Of a stretch of DNA of 64,000 nt, positions 8,015 to 16,139 are shown piece by piece; position 1 is the stretch's first letter, and each line of letters begins with the position of its first letter. Location: positions 35,633-99,632 of the forward strand of contig DATJPD010000183.1 in assembly GCA_035506575.1 (NCBI GenBank), given 5' to 3'. The DNA comes from DATJPD01 sp035506575 (GTDB lineage: Bacteria > Pseudomonadota > Alphaproteobacteria > CACIAM-22H2). The notes beneath the pieces were generated by a model. It was given only the letters and a program-made list of their open reading frames with translations. It searched no databases and was not told the origin of the DNA. A program made the translations under genes and the position numbers.

Positions 8015-10756
8015 TCAGCGCGCCTGCTTGGGAAGCAGCAGCAGGCTCAGGAGGACGAGACCGGGGATGAACAGGGCGAGGCGCGCCATGTCGCCCGCCA
8101 CGTCCGCGAACACGAGCCCCTTGGTGAAGGTCCCGACGCTCACCGGGACGAAATAGGTCATCGGGAAAAGCTGCCCGATCACGCGGCCCGCGCCGGCGAT
8201 CGAGGATGCCGGCGTGCGCATGCCGGAGAACTGCGTCGCCGGCAGAAACGTCAGGATCGCCGTGCCGAACACGGCCGCGATCTGGCTACGGCTGAAGGCG
8301 GAGACGAGCATGCCATAGGCGGTCGTCGCCCCCACGTAGATCGCGACGCCGACGAGCAGGGCCGGAAAGCTTCCTTTGAGCGGCACCTGGAAGACGAACA
8401 ATGCCATCAGGTAGAGAAGGGCGAAATTGAGCATTGCGATGGCAATATAGGGAAGCTGCTTGCCGAGCAGGAATTCGAGCCGGGTCACCGGGGTGACATA
8501 CAGATTCGTGATCGAGCCGAGCTCCTTTTCCCGCACCACGGCGAGCGCCATCAAGATCGCGGGGAACACCGCCAACAGGAGGCAGATCGTCGTCGGCACC
8601 ATGGCGTAGATGCTGTCGAAGTCCTGGTTGTACTTGAACCTTGTCTCGATCGCGGCCGCTGGTGGCCGGGAGGGCAGGGTCGTCTTTACGATGGGGTCCG
8701 CGAGATAGAGCTGATGCATTCCCTGCACATATCCGCGGATTGTCTCCGCGCGGAACGGCATCGCGCCGTCGATCCATGCTCCGACCCAGGTGGGCCGTCC
8801 GCGCTTGATGTCCCTGCCGAAGCCGGGCGGGATTTCGACCGCAAGCGAGACGTCACCGCTCTGAAGGCGGCGATTCATCTCGGCATGATCGGCGATCGGC
8901 GCCTTCTCGACGAAGTAGGCAGACCCGCGAAGCTCCTCGAGATAGGCGCGGCTTTCGGGCGAATGGTCATAGTCGAGGACGGCGAAGGTCAGGTCATTGA
9001 CGTCGGTTGAAATCCCGAATCCGAAGACCAGCATCAGGAGGCAGGTGCCGAGAAGCGCAAAGCCCAGCCGGACCGGATCGCGGAGGAGCTCGAGCGTTTC
9101 GCGGATCGAGTAGGCGCGGAGGCGCTGCAAGCTGAACCAGGAATTGATGGCGGCACGCTCCGCCGGCCTGCGTGCCCCTGGATCCAGTGGCAGTGGGGCG
9201 GGGCCGGTGCCGGCCGCCGTGGCCGCCGCGTCTTCCAGAAACCCGATGAACGCATCCTCGAGTGTGGCAGCGCCGCGCGCGGCGATGAGACCGGACGGCG
9301 TATCGGTCGCCAACACCCGTCCCGAATCCATCAGCGACAACCGGTCGCATCGGGCGGCTTCGTTCATGAAATGTGTCGAGACGAAGATCGTCACCCCTTG
9401 CTTGCGCGAGAGGTCGATGAGCAGTTCCCAGAACCGGTCGCGGGCGAGCGGATCGACCCCCGACGTCGGCTCGTCGAGGATCAGCATCTCCGGCTCGTGA
9501 ACGACCGCCACGGCCAGTGACAGCCGCTGCCGGATGCCGAGCGGCAGATTCTCGGTCAGATCGTCGACGTAGTCCGCAAGCCCGAAACGCTCGATCAGAT
9601 CCGCAATCCGAGCGGTGGCCCTGGGGGCCGGCAGATGGAACAGCCGGGCGTGGAGATCGAGATTCTGCCGGACCGTAAGCTCCGTATAGAGCGAAAATGA
9701 CTGCGACATGTAGCCGACCCGATAGCGCGCGCTGACATCGGCCGCATCGAGGCGCCTGCCGAACAGTAGCGTCTCGCCTTCACTCGGCTGCAGGAGGCCG
9801 GTCAGCATCTTCATGGTGGTCGTCTTGCCGCAGCCGTTCGAGCCGACGAAGCCGAAGATCTCGCCGCGCTCGATGGTGAAGCTCACCCGGTCGACAGCGG
9901 TGAAGTCGCCGAAGCGGCAGGTCAGGTCGCGCGCCACGATGACGGGCTCGGTGCCATGGAGCTGTCGCGGCGGAATGCCCAGCGCTTGGTGGCCCCGCCG
10001 CATCTCCTTCGGGAGCAGAGCGATGAACGCCTCTTCGAGGGTCTGCGTGCCGGTATCTCTTTTGAGGTCCGCAGGCGTGCCGGTTGCCAGTACCTTGCCG
10101 GCGTTCATGGCCACCAGCCAGTCGAAACGCTCCGCCTCCTCCATGTAGGCCGTGGCGACGATCACGCTCATGCCGGTGCTGCGGGCGCGCATGCGGTCGA
10201 TCAGCTCCCAAAACTGCCGGCGCGACAGCGGATCGACGCCGGTGGTCGGCTCATCGAGCACGAGCAGGTCGGGATCGTGGATCAAGGAGCAGCACAGGCC
10301 GAGCTTCTGTCGCATGCCGCCCGAAAGCTTCTTGGCGGCGCGGTCGGCAAACGGCGCCAGGCCCGTCGCGGCGAGCAGTTCGCGGATCCGCCAGTCCCGT
10401 TCAGCGCGCGACTGGCCGAACAGCCGGCCGAAGAACTCCACGTTCTCGCGTACGCTCAGGTCCGGGTAGAGGTTCTTGCCCAATCCCTGGGGCATATAGG
10501 CGATGCGCGGGCACACGGCGCCGCGATGCGCCGCATCTCCCATGTCGCCGCCCAGCACCTGAACGCGTCCCGACTGCAGCCGTCTGGCCCCGGACACGAG
10601 GCCGAGCAAGGCGGATTTCCCGACCCCGTCCGGCCCGATCAGGCCGACCATGCAGTCGGCCGGAACGTCGAGCGTCACACGGTCGAGGGCGAGGACCTTG
10701 CCGTAGCGCTGTGTAACCTGCTCGAGCCGGGCGACGGACTCGCTGTTCCGGCTCAT
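8015..10756 (-). CDS. rbbA: RbbA-like ABC transporter: two ATPase domains fused to a permease
   Basis: A 913-residue fusion. The first ATPase has Walker A GPDGVGKS (residues 41-48) and signature LSGGMRQK. The second has Walker A GSNGCGKT and a degenerate signature region (LPLGIRQRLSLA), as in E. coli RbbA. Residues from about 560 form an ABC-2 permease with an N-terminal helix, a periplasmic domain and five C-terminal helices. RbbA has been described as ribosome-associated, but the linked HlyD and permease genes argue for export. The start at 10756 is chosen because its ATG overlaps the stop of the upstream gene (ATGA). Confidence 0.9.
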   Translation of the reverse strand: MSRNSESVARLEQVTQRYGKVLALDRVTLDVPADCMVGLIGPDGVGKSALLGLVSGARRLQSGRVQVLGGDMGDAAHRGAVCPRIAYMPQGLGKNLYPDLSVRENVEFFGRLFGQSRAERDWRIRELLAATGLAPFADRAAKKLSGGMRQKLGLCCSLIHDPDLLVLDEPTTGVDPLSRRQFWELIDRMRARSTGMSVIVATAYMEEAERFDWLVAMNAGKVLATGTPADLKRDTGTQTLEEAFIALLPKEMRRGHQALGIPPRQLHGTEPVIVARDLTCRFGDFTAVDRVSFTIERGEIFGFVGSNGCGKTTTMKMLTGLLQPSEGETLLFGRRLDAADVSARYRVGYMSQSFSLYTELTVRQNLDLHARLFHLPAPRATARIADLIERFGLADYVDDLTENLPLGIRQRLSLAVAVVHEPEMLILDEPTSGVDPLARDRFWELLIDLSRKQGVTIFVSTHFMNEAARCDRLSLMDSGRVLATDTPSGLIAARGAATLEDAFIGFLEDAAATAAGTGPAPLPLDPGARRPAERAAINSWFSLQRLRAYSIRETLELLRDPVRLGFALLGTCLLMLVFGFGISTDVNDLTFAVLDYDHSPESRAYLEELRGSAYFVEKAPIADHAEMNRRLQSGDVSLAVEIPPGFGRDIKRGRPTWVGAWIDGAMPFRAETIRGYVQGMHQLYLADPIVKTTLPSRPPAAAIETRFKYNQDFDSIYAMVPTTICLLLAVFPAILMALAVVREKELGSITNLYVTPVTRLEFLLGKQLPYIAIAMLNFALLYLMALFVFQVPLKGSFPALLVGVAIYVGATTAYGMLVSAFSRSQIAAVFGTAILTFLPATQFSGMRTPASSIAGAGRVIGQLFPMTYFVPVSVGTFTKGLVFADVAGDMARLALFIPGLVLLSLLLLPKQAR

Positions 10757-11850
10757 TGCGGCGCCGGACCCTGCAGCCGCGCCGGCCACGCCACCGCCGG
10801 ATCGAGCCTGACATACGCTTCGCCGGGCAGGCCGCTCCGGACCTCCTGGGCATGCGCCTTGAGCAGTTCGGGATCGATGCGCACCCGCACCCGGAACATG
10901 AGCTTGTCGCGTTCGGTTTTGGTCTCGACGGTTTTCGGCGTGAACTGTGCCTGGTCAGCCACAAACACGACCTTGGCCGGGATCGGCCTATTGGGATAGG
11001 CGTCGAGCAGGATGCGGGCATCTGCGCCGACCTTGACCCGGCCGGCCTCCGCAGTCGGCAGATAGATGTCCATGTAGACATACGCAACATCGAGCATCGT
11101 GAATACCTTGCCGCCCGCTGCCAGCACCTCGCCGACATTAGCCACTCGGTATTGGATGCGTCCTAGTCGTGGCGCGACCAACGTGTTGTCGGCAATGTTG
11201 ACCTGATAGAGCTCGACGTCGTGCCTGGCGGCTTCCAGCGCATGCTCTGCGGCACCGACGTTGTCGTTGGCCGCCTTGAACGCCGCCACGGCCCCGTCCA
11301 CCTGCTGCTGCCGTTGATCGAGCAATTCCTTCGAGGCGAAGCCCTTGGGCGCGAGGAATTTAACTCGTTCCAGCTCCTGCTGTGTGAACACGAGTTGCGC
11401 CTTCTGCTGGTCGACATTGGCCCGTGCGGCGTCGAGAGTCCGTTGCGCCTGACGCACCACGGCCTCGCGATTGCGCAGCGTTGCTTCGAGATCCTGCGTG
11501 TCCATCACCGCCACCACTTGTCCGGGGCTGACCATGTCGCCTTCGTCGACGAGCAGCTTGGCGATGCGCCCGGCGAATTTGGTGTCGATGTCGATTTCGT
11601 CGGCTTCCGCCCGGCCATTGCCCGACGCGATGCCGGCCGGCAGCGCCGCATCTGACCGCAGCCACCACGTGCCGATGCCGCCGGCCGCGATCAGGAGGAG
11701 TGCCACGGCGATCAGGCTGCCCCGCAGCTTGCGCCGGCCGGCCCGCCTGGGTGCGACGACGGCGGGCAGCGTCGCGGGGGAGGCTGGGATGACCTCCGAC
11801 GGCGTGGCTGCTTTGTCGGGGCGAATGTCGAGCGGCATGTTCGTCGGCAT
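10753..11850 (-). CDS. yhiI: HlyD-family membrane fusion protein (YhiI-like)
   Basis: A 365-residue periplasmic adaptor. It has one N-terminal anchor (LIAVALLLIAAGGIGTWWL, about residues 46-64), then a biotinyl-lipoyl half (GRIAKLLVDEGDMVSPGQVVAVMD), a long coiled-coil hairpin rich in Q, A and E (about residues 125-210) and the returning lipoyl/beta-barrel half (LVAPRLGRIQYRVANVGEVLAAGG). It links an inner-membrane ABC pump to an outer-membrane channel. It is first in the leftward operon and translationally coupled to rbbA by a 4-bp overlap. Met5 (11838) is an alternative start. Two FNR-type boxes lie 62 and 102 bp upstream. Confidence 0.9.
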   Translation of the reverse strand: MPTNMPLDIRPDKAATPSEVIPASPATLPAVVAPRRAGRRKLRGSLIAVALLLIAAGGIGTWWLRSDAALPAGIASGNGRAEADEIDIDTKFAGRIAKLLVDEGDMVSPGQVVAVMDTQDLEATLRNREAVVRQAQRTLDAARANVDQQKAQLVFTQQELERVKFLAPKGFASKELLDQRQQQVDGAVAAFKAANDNVGAAEHALEAARHDVELYQVNIADNTLVAPRLGRIQYRVANVGEVLAAGGKVFTMLDVAYVYMDIYLPTAEAGRVKVGADARILLDAYPNRPIPAKVVFVADQAQFTPKTVETKTERDKLMFRVRVRIDPELLKAHAQEVRSGLPGEAYVRLDPAVAWPARLQGPAPQ

Positions 11851-11911
11851 GAGAAGGCGTCCGCGGGCGCGATGATGCGGGTAAACCTACGAAAGCGGGC
11901 CGCCAACCACA

Positions 11912-11925
11912 TTGATCTGGCTCAA
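11912..11925 (-). promoter_or_regulatory. FNR/FixK-type box before the yhiI-rbbA-yhhJ operon
   Basis: TTGATCTGGCTCAA is one mismatch from TTGAT-N4-ATCAA. Read leftward, a class II position (-41.5) puts the -10 at 11884-11889, where the minus strand reads TAGGTT. The yhiI start follows at 11850. Confidence 0.6.
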
Positions 11926-11951
11926 TCTCGCGGCTGCAGCATGCGCCGAAT

Positions 11952-11965
11952 TTGATCTGTATCAA
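11952..11965. promoter_or_regulatory. Second FNR/FixK-type box upstream of yhiI
   Basis: TTGATCTGTATCAA is a perfect TTGAT-N4-ATCAA palindrome, 40 bp upstream of the first box. Two boxes in tandem suggest cooperative or class I plus class II control of the export operon. ftsH ends nearby and is not its target. Confidence 0.65.
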
Positions 11966-12039
11966 AGACGGGGGGCCCCTCGGGATCGTAGGGTGGCGTT
12001 GTCGTGCTTCTTCTCCCCCCGAAGCACGGCAAATTGGCT

Positions 12040-12065
12040 CCGCCCGGCGCCATCGCGCCGGGCGG
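12040..12065. terminator. Hairpin downstream of ftsH
   Basis: CCGCCCGGCGC and GCGCCGGGCGG form an 11-bp perfect stem around a CATC loop, 36 bp past the ftsH stop. The T-rich tail is on the right (plus-strand) side, so in the ftsH direction this is a hairpin without a U-tract. Confidence 0.4.
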
Positions 12066-12100
12066 GGTCTACTCTTTTCTCTCTTTCCCGCCCCGTTTCC

Positions 12101-13954
12101 TCAGATCGCGCGACTGGCTGCGGCCGGCAGGCTGGGTGGCTGGGTATGCCTGAGGCCGGCGGCAACCCGGCGGAGCTTGTCTTCGTCCAGCGTTTCCTGC
12201 GCCAGGAGATCCTTGGCGCCGGTTTCGAGTGCTGCGCGGTTCGCCTGCAGGATCGCGAGCGCGCGGCCGAAGGCCCGGTCGACGATGTCGCGCACCGCCT
12301 GGTCGATCCGTGCTGCGGTCTCTTCGCTGTACCGGCGAGGCTGCCAGGCGGCGGATCCGGGCGTGGGCAGGAACGTCGAGGGTTCGGCCTCGTAGGCGAT
12401 CTGGCCCAATTCCGCGGTCATGCCGAAGCGGGTGACCATGTTGTGCGCTATATCCGTAGCCTTGTTGAGGTCGTCGGCCGCTCCGGTGGAGACTTGCGGA
12501 AAGATGAGGCTCTCCGCGGCCCGGCCGCCGAGCAGCACCGCGATCTTGTTCTCGAGCTCGTCCTTCGACATGAGGAAGCGGTCTTCGGTCGGCCGCTGGA
12601 TGGTGTAGCCGAGGGCGCTGACGCCGCGCGGAATGATCGACACTTTGTGCACGGGATCGGTTCCCGGCAGGGCCATGGCGACGATAGCGTGGCCCATCTC
12701 GTGATGGGCAATGACCTGGCGCTCCTGTGGATTTAAGATCCGGTTGCGCTTCTCGAGCCCGGCAACGATCCGTTCGATCGCCTGGGTAAAGTCGTCGAGC
12801 GTGATCGCCGTGGCGGCACGGCGGGTGGCTAGCAAGGCGGCTTCGTTGACGAGATTGGCGAGGTCGGCGCCGGTGAAGCCCGGGGTGAGGGCCGCGACTT
12901 CGCCGACGTTCAGATCGGGCGCCAATTGCACCTTGCGGAGATGCACATTCAAAATCTCGACTCGGCCTTTCTTGTCCGGCCGGTCGACAAGCACCTGGCG
13001 ATCGAACCGTCCGGCGCGCAACAGCGCCGGGTCCAGGATCTCCGGGCGGTTCGTCGCGGCCAGAAGCACGATCCCGCTGCTGGCGTCGAACCCGTCGAGC
13101 TCTGCCAGGAGCTGGTTCAATGTCTGCTCCTTCTCGTCGTGGCCGCCCAGCATGAACGTGCCGCGGGCGCGGCCAAGCGCATCGAGCTCGTCGATGAAGA
13201 TGATGCAGGGCGCGTGGCCGCGCGCCTGGTCGAAGAGGTCGCGCACCCGCGCGGCGCCGACGCCGACGAACATCTCGACGAATTCCGAGCCGCTGATCGA
13301 GAAGAACGGCACGCCGGCCTCGCCGGCCACGGCGCGGGCGAGCAACGTCTTGCCCGTGCCGGGCGGACCGACCAGCAGAATGCCCTTCGGGAGGCGCGCG
13401 CCGAGGCGCCCGTATTTGTCGGGCGCTTTCAGGAAGCCGATGACCTCCTTCAGCTCGTCCTTGGCCTCGTCGACCCCGGCCACGTCGGCGAAGGTCACCT
13501 TCGTATTCTTTTCGACATAAACCTTGGCGCGGCTCTTGCCGATCGACATGAGCCCGCCGGCCTGGCGCTCGAGCATCGGCCGCAGCAGGAATAGCCAGAT
13601 CAGGACGAACCCCGCGGTGGGCAGGATCCAGCCCATCAGGCTCTTGAAGAGGCCGGAGGAGGGAAGGCCGTAGAACTTGACGTTGTGCTTGGCCAGGTCC
13701 TCCGCCATTCCGGGCTCGACCCGCTCGGTCACGAACTGCGTCTTGTTCGCTTCGGTCGGCTCCTTAAGGGTGCCGACGATCTGGTCCTGGCCGACGCCGA
13801 CCTCGGCGATCTTGCCGCTTTCGAGGAGGGACTGGAATTCGTTATAGGTGATGGTTTCCGTGCGCTGCATCTCGGTCATCCAGTCGCGCAGCAGGATGAC
13901 GCCCAACATGGCGAGCAGGAAATACCAGAAGTGGATCTGCGCCTTGCGGTCCAT
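12101..13954 (-). CDS. ftsH: ATP-dependent zinc metalloprotease FtsH
   Basis: A 617-residue membrane AAA protease. Two transmembrane helices (about residues 8-24 and 105-127) flank a periplasmic domain of about 80 residues. Next come the AAA core with Walker A GPPGTGKT (196-203), Walker B IIFIDE (251-256) and the second region of homology (TNRPEILDPALLRAGRFD), then the zinc site HEMGH (418-422). It degrades membrane and short-lived cytosolic proteins as a hexamer. Its place behind the DUF3775 gene and a small ORF, in an operon fronted by an FNR-type box, suggests a stress-specific extra FtsH rather than the housekeeping one. The Shine-Dalgarno before 13954 is weak. Confidence 0.93.
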   Translation of the reverse strand: MDRKAQIHFWYFLLAMLGVILLRDWMTEMQRTETITYNEFQSLLESGKIAEVGVGQDQIVGTLKEPTEANKTQFVTERVEPGMAEDLAKHNVKFYGLPSSGLFKSLMGWILPTAGFVLIWLFLLRPMLERQAGGLMSIGKSRAKVYVEKNTKVTFADVAGVDEAKDELKEVIGFLKAPDKYGRLGARLPKGILLVGPPGTGKTLLARAVAGEAGVPFFSISGSEFVEMFVGVGAARVRDLFDQARGHAPCIIFIDELDALGRARGTFMLGGHDEKEQTLNQLLAELDGFDASSGIVLLAATNRPEILDPALLRAGRFDRQVLVDRPDKKGRVEILNVHLRKVQLAPDLNVGEVAALTPGFTGADLANLVNEAALLATRRAATAITLDDFTQAIERIVAGLEKRNRILNPQERQVIAHHEMGHAIVAMALPGTDPVHKVSIIPRGVSALGYTIQRPTEDRFLMSKDELENKIAVLLGGRAAESLIFPQVSTGAADDLNKATDIAHNMVTRFGMTAELGQIAYEAEPSTFLPTPGSAAWQPRRYSEETAARIDQAVRDIVDRAFGRALAILQANRAALETGAKDLLAQETLDEDKLRRVAAGLRHTQPPSLPAAASRAI

Positions 13955-13972
13955 TCGGGACTGGGCCGGGCG

Positions 13973-14098
13973 TTAATGCAGCGGGTCCGTGAGCTGGAGC
14001 AATGCAACCTGGGCCGGCCCCGACACCGAACCCGGGAAACCGCTCGCAAGCGCCGTCAGGACGAACGGCGAGGCACACAGAAGCTTGAGATTGCCCAT
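13973..14098 (-). CDS. Possible 41-residue small protein between DUF3775 gene and ftsH
   Basis: A short frame beginning MGNLKLLCASPFVLTALASG and ending in a hydrophilic tail (QLTDPLH). Its ATG shares one base with the DUF3775 stop codon (TGATG), the arrangement of translational coupling, and it ends 18 bp before the ftsH start, so it fills the gap exactly. The N-terminal half is hydrophobic and could be a signal or a single membrane helix. No family is recognised. It may be a leader or a small FtsH partner, or it may be chance. Confidence 0.4.
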   Translation of the reverse strand: MGNLKLLCASPFVLTALASGFPGSVSGPAQVALLQLTDPLH

Positions 14099-14517
14099 CA
14101 CAGGTGCTCACGCTCGAAATCGCTCGCGGACCAGCCGAACTTGGCCAGACCCTCGGCGAGGTAATCGGCCAGGAGCGGGGTGCCCAGGAGATACTCGGCC
14201 GTTCGCTCGTTGTGTTCCTGGCGCGCGATCTTGAGCGCTTCCGGCCAATCGGAGCGATCGAAATCGCCGCGCCCCGACCACATCAGGGCAACGAGCTCGC
14301 ATTGCTCGTCGATGTCGAGCTCGCGGACGTAGCTCCGCAGCTCGTTGTACACCGGGTCGTCGCGCGTTTCGGAGAGTACTTCGCGAAATCCGTCGTCGAT
14401 CGCGTCGGAGCCGGAGGCGCCATCCACCGAGCCCTCCTTGGCGTCGAACTGCCGGGCCTTGACGATGATGCGGCTGACTTTCGTCAAATCAATGGACGGA
14501 CGCGAGTTCTTGGTCAT
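14098..14517 (-). CDS. DUF3775 domain protein
   Basis: A 139-residue acidic cytoplasmic protein. The core VYNELRSYVRELDIDEQCELVALMWSG, followed by RGDFDRSDWPEALKIARQE, matches my memory of the DUF3775 family, which has no established function. The start at 14517 (MTKNSRPS) has GGAG 8-11 nt upstream; the longer frame to 14577 would run into the FNR box. It is the first gene of a leftward operon with a 41-residue ORF and ftsH. An FNR-type box at 14577-14590, with a -10-like GATACT at 14549-14554 (minus strand), is ideally spaced for it. Confidence 0.7.
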   Translation of the reverse strand: MTKNSRPSIDLTKVSRIIVKARQFDAKEGSVDGASGSDAIDDGFREVLSETRDDPVYNELRSYVRELDIDEQCELVALMWSGRGDFDRSDWPEALKIARQEHNERTAEYLLGTPLLADYLAEGLAKFGWSASDFEREHL

Positions 14518-14576
14518 GGCGGGGGCTCCTCGGCTGGCGAATGCTGGCAGTATCGGCCCCGTACGGGGGGCCGGCA

Positions 14577-14590
14577 TTGACCTAAGTCAA
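14577..14590 (-). promoter_or_regulatory. FNR/FixK-type box for the DUF3775-ftsH operon
   Basis: TTGACCTAAGTCAA is a perfect palindrome with TTGAC/GTCAA half-sites. On the minus strand a class II layout places the -10 at 14549-14554, which reads GATACT, and the transcription start near 14542, 25 bp before the DUF3775 ATG. Confidence 0.7.
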
Positions 14591-14598
14591 ACAGACGA

Positions 14599-14612
14599 TT
14601 GATGGAAATCAA
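14599..14612 (+). promoter_or_regulatory. FNR/FixK-type box for the phosphorylase gene
   Basis: TTGATGGAAATCAA is a perfect TTGAT-N4-ATCAA palindrome in the divergent region. Class II spacing rightward gives a -10 at 14635-14640 (TCCAAT) and a start near 14647, almost at the ATG of the phosphorylase. The other box (14577) could also serve that gene. Confidence 0.65.
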
Positions 14613-14645
14613 TGCGGTGGCGGATCCGGCGACGTCCAATCGCAC

Positions 14646-16139
14646 ATGCTCAAGCTCCGCCGCATGGCAATCGACACCTATCGCGAGAACGTCGCGTTTC
14701 TCGCGCGCGACTGCCCGCTCTATCGGGCGGAGGCCTTCCAGGCGCTGGCGAAGATCGAGATCTCCCATGCCGGCCGCAGCATCCTCGCGACATTGAACAT
14801 CGTCGACGACCAGCGGCTGCTGGGCCGGGACGAGCTTGGTCTGTCGGAGCAGAGCTTCGCTCAACTGGGCCTCCCCGAGGGGGAAGGCGTGACCGTGGCA
14901 CAAGCCAGTCCGCCGGCGAGCCACGAGGCGATCCGCGCCAAGGTTCTCGGCCAAACCCTCGGCCAGAGCGACTTCGATGCCATCATCCGCGATATCGCCG
15001 GCAACCGTTACTCGAAGCCGGAGATCGCGGCGTTCCTGATCGCCTCGGCGAGCTTCCTGTCGACCGAGGAGGTGCTGGCCCTCACCCGCTCGATGGCTGG
15101 TGTCGGCCGGCGGCTCGAATGGGCGGAGCGGCCGATCGTCGACAAGCACTGCATCGGCGGCATCCCCGGCAACCGGACCTCGATGATCGTCGTGCCCATC
15201 GTGGCGGCGCACGGCCTCACCATCCCGAAGACCTCCTCGCGCGCCATCACATCGCCGGCGGGGACGGCCGACACGATGGAGGTCCTCGCGCGGGTCGACA
15301 TCGATGTGGACGAGATGCGCGACATCGTCCACCGCACCCGCGGCTGTCTCGTCTGGGGCGGGCGCGTCAATTTGTCGCCGGCCGACGACATCCTGATCTC
15401 GGTCGAGCGGCCGCTCGGCATCGACACGCGCGAGCAGCTCGTGGCGTCCATCCTGTCCAAGAAACTGGCGGCCGGCTCCACGCATCTGATCATCGATATC
15501 CCGGTCGGCCCCTCGGCTAAGGTGCGGTCGTTCCGCGATGCCATACGCCTGCGCAAACTGTTCGAGTTCATCGGCGATCAGGTCGGCTTGACGCTCGAGG
15601 TCGAGATCACCGACGGCGCCGAGCCGGTCGGCAGCGGCATTGGTCCCGTGCTGGAGGCGCGCGACGTCACGCGCGTTCTCGACCGGGACTTGCTAGCCCC
15701 GGTCGATTTGCGCGAGCGCGCTTTGCTGCTCGCGGGGCGGATCTTGGAGTTCGACCCGAAGCTGCGGGGCGGCAAGGGCAGGGACCGGGCGCGCGAGCTT
15801 TTGGAGTCCGGCGCAGCAGCCCGACAGATGCAGCGCATCATCGATGCGCAAGGCGCAAGTCCCGTTGCCCGTGACCTGGGCCATCTGGTGCGGGACGTGC
15901 CGGCGCCCGCGGACGGGGTCATCGGCCGGATCGATTGCTACCGGATCGCCCGCATTGCGCGCGCCGCGGGTGCTCCGGGCGAGCGCGGGGCGGGCATCGA
16001 TCTCTTCAAGAAGTCAGGCATGACGGTGCAGGCGGGCGAACCGCTCTATCGGATCTATGCCGCCCACCCGTCGGACTTCCGCTTCGCCACCGAGATGGCG
16101 TCGGCCGACAGCGGGTATCAACTGGCCGGCCGGCTCTGA
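14646..16139 (+). CDS. Type 2 thymidine phosphorylase / AMP phosphorylase homologue
   Basis: A 497-residue protein with an N-terminal extension of about 85 residues, then the glycosyltransferase-3 fold of pyrimidine phosphorylases. DKHCIGGIPGNRTSM forms the phosphate-binding loop, SSRAITSPAGTADTMEVLA matches the substrate/phosphate motif, and a PYNP C-terminal domain begins near APADGVIG. The added N-terminal domain and length match archaeal AMP phosphorylases (nucleotide phosphorolysis to ribose 1,5-bisphosphate), and bacterial copies are usually named putative thymidine phosphorylase. It diverges from the ftsH operon with two FNR-type boxes between. No clear Shine-Dalgarno precedes 14646; ATG 14664 is an alternative. 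Its 3' end overlaps the convergent nuclease by 22 bp. Confidence 0.85.
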   Translation: MLKLRRMAIDTYRENVAFLARDCPLYRAEAFQALAKIEISHAGRSILATLNIVDDQRLLGRDELGLSEQSFAQLGLPEGEGVTVAQASPPASHEAIRAKVLGQTLGQSDFDAIIRDIAGNRYSKPEIAAFLIASASFLSTEEVLALTRSMAGVGRRLEWAERPIVDKHCIGGIPGNRTSMIVVPIVAAHGLTIPKTSSRAITSPAGTADTMEVLARVDIDVDEMRDIVHRTRGCLVWGGRVNLSPADDILISVERPLGIDTREQLVASILSKKLAAGSTHLIIDIPVGPSAKVRSFRDAIRLRKLFEFIGDQVGLTLEVEITDGAEPVGSGIGPVLEARDVTRVLDRDLLAPVDLRERALLLAGRILEFDPKLRGGKGRDRARELLESGAAARQMQRIIDAQGASPVARDLGHLVRDVPAPADGVIGRIDCYRIARIARAAGAPGERGAGIDLFKKSGMTVQAGEPLYRIYAAHPSDFRFATEMASADSGYQLAGRL

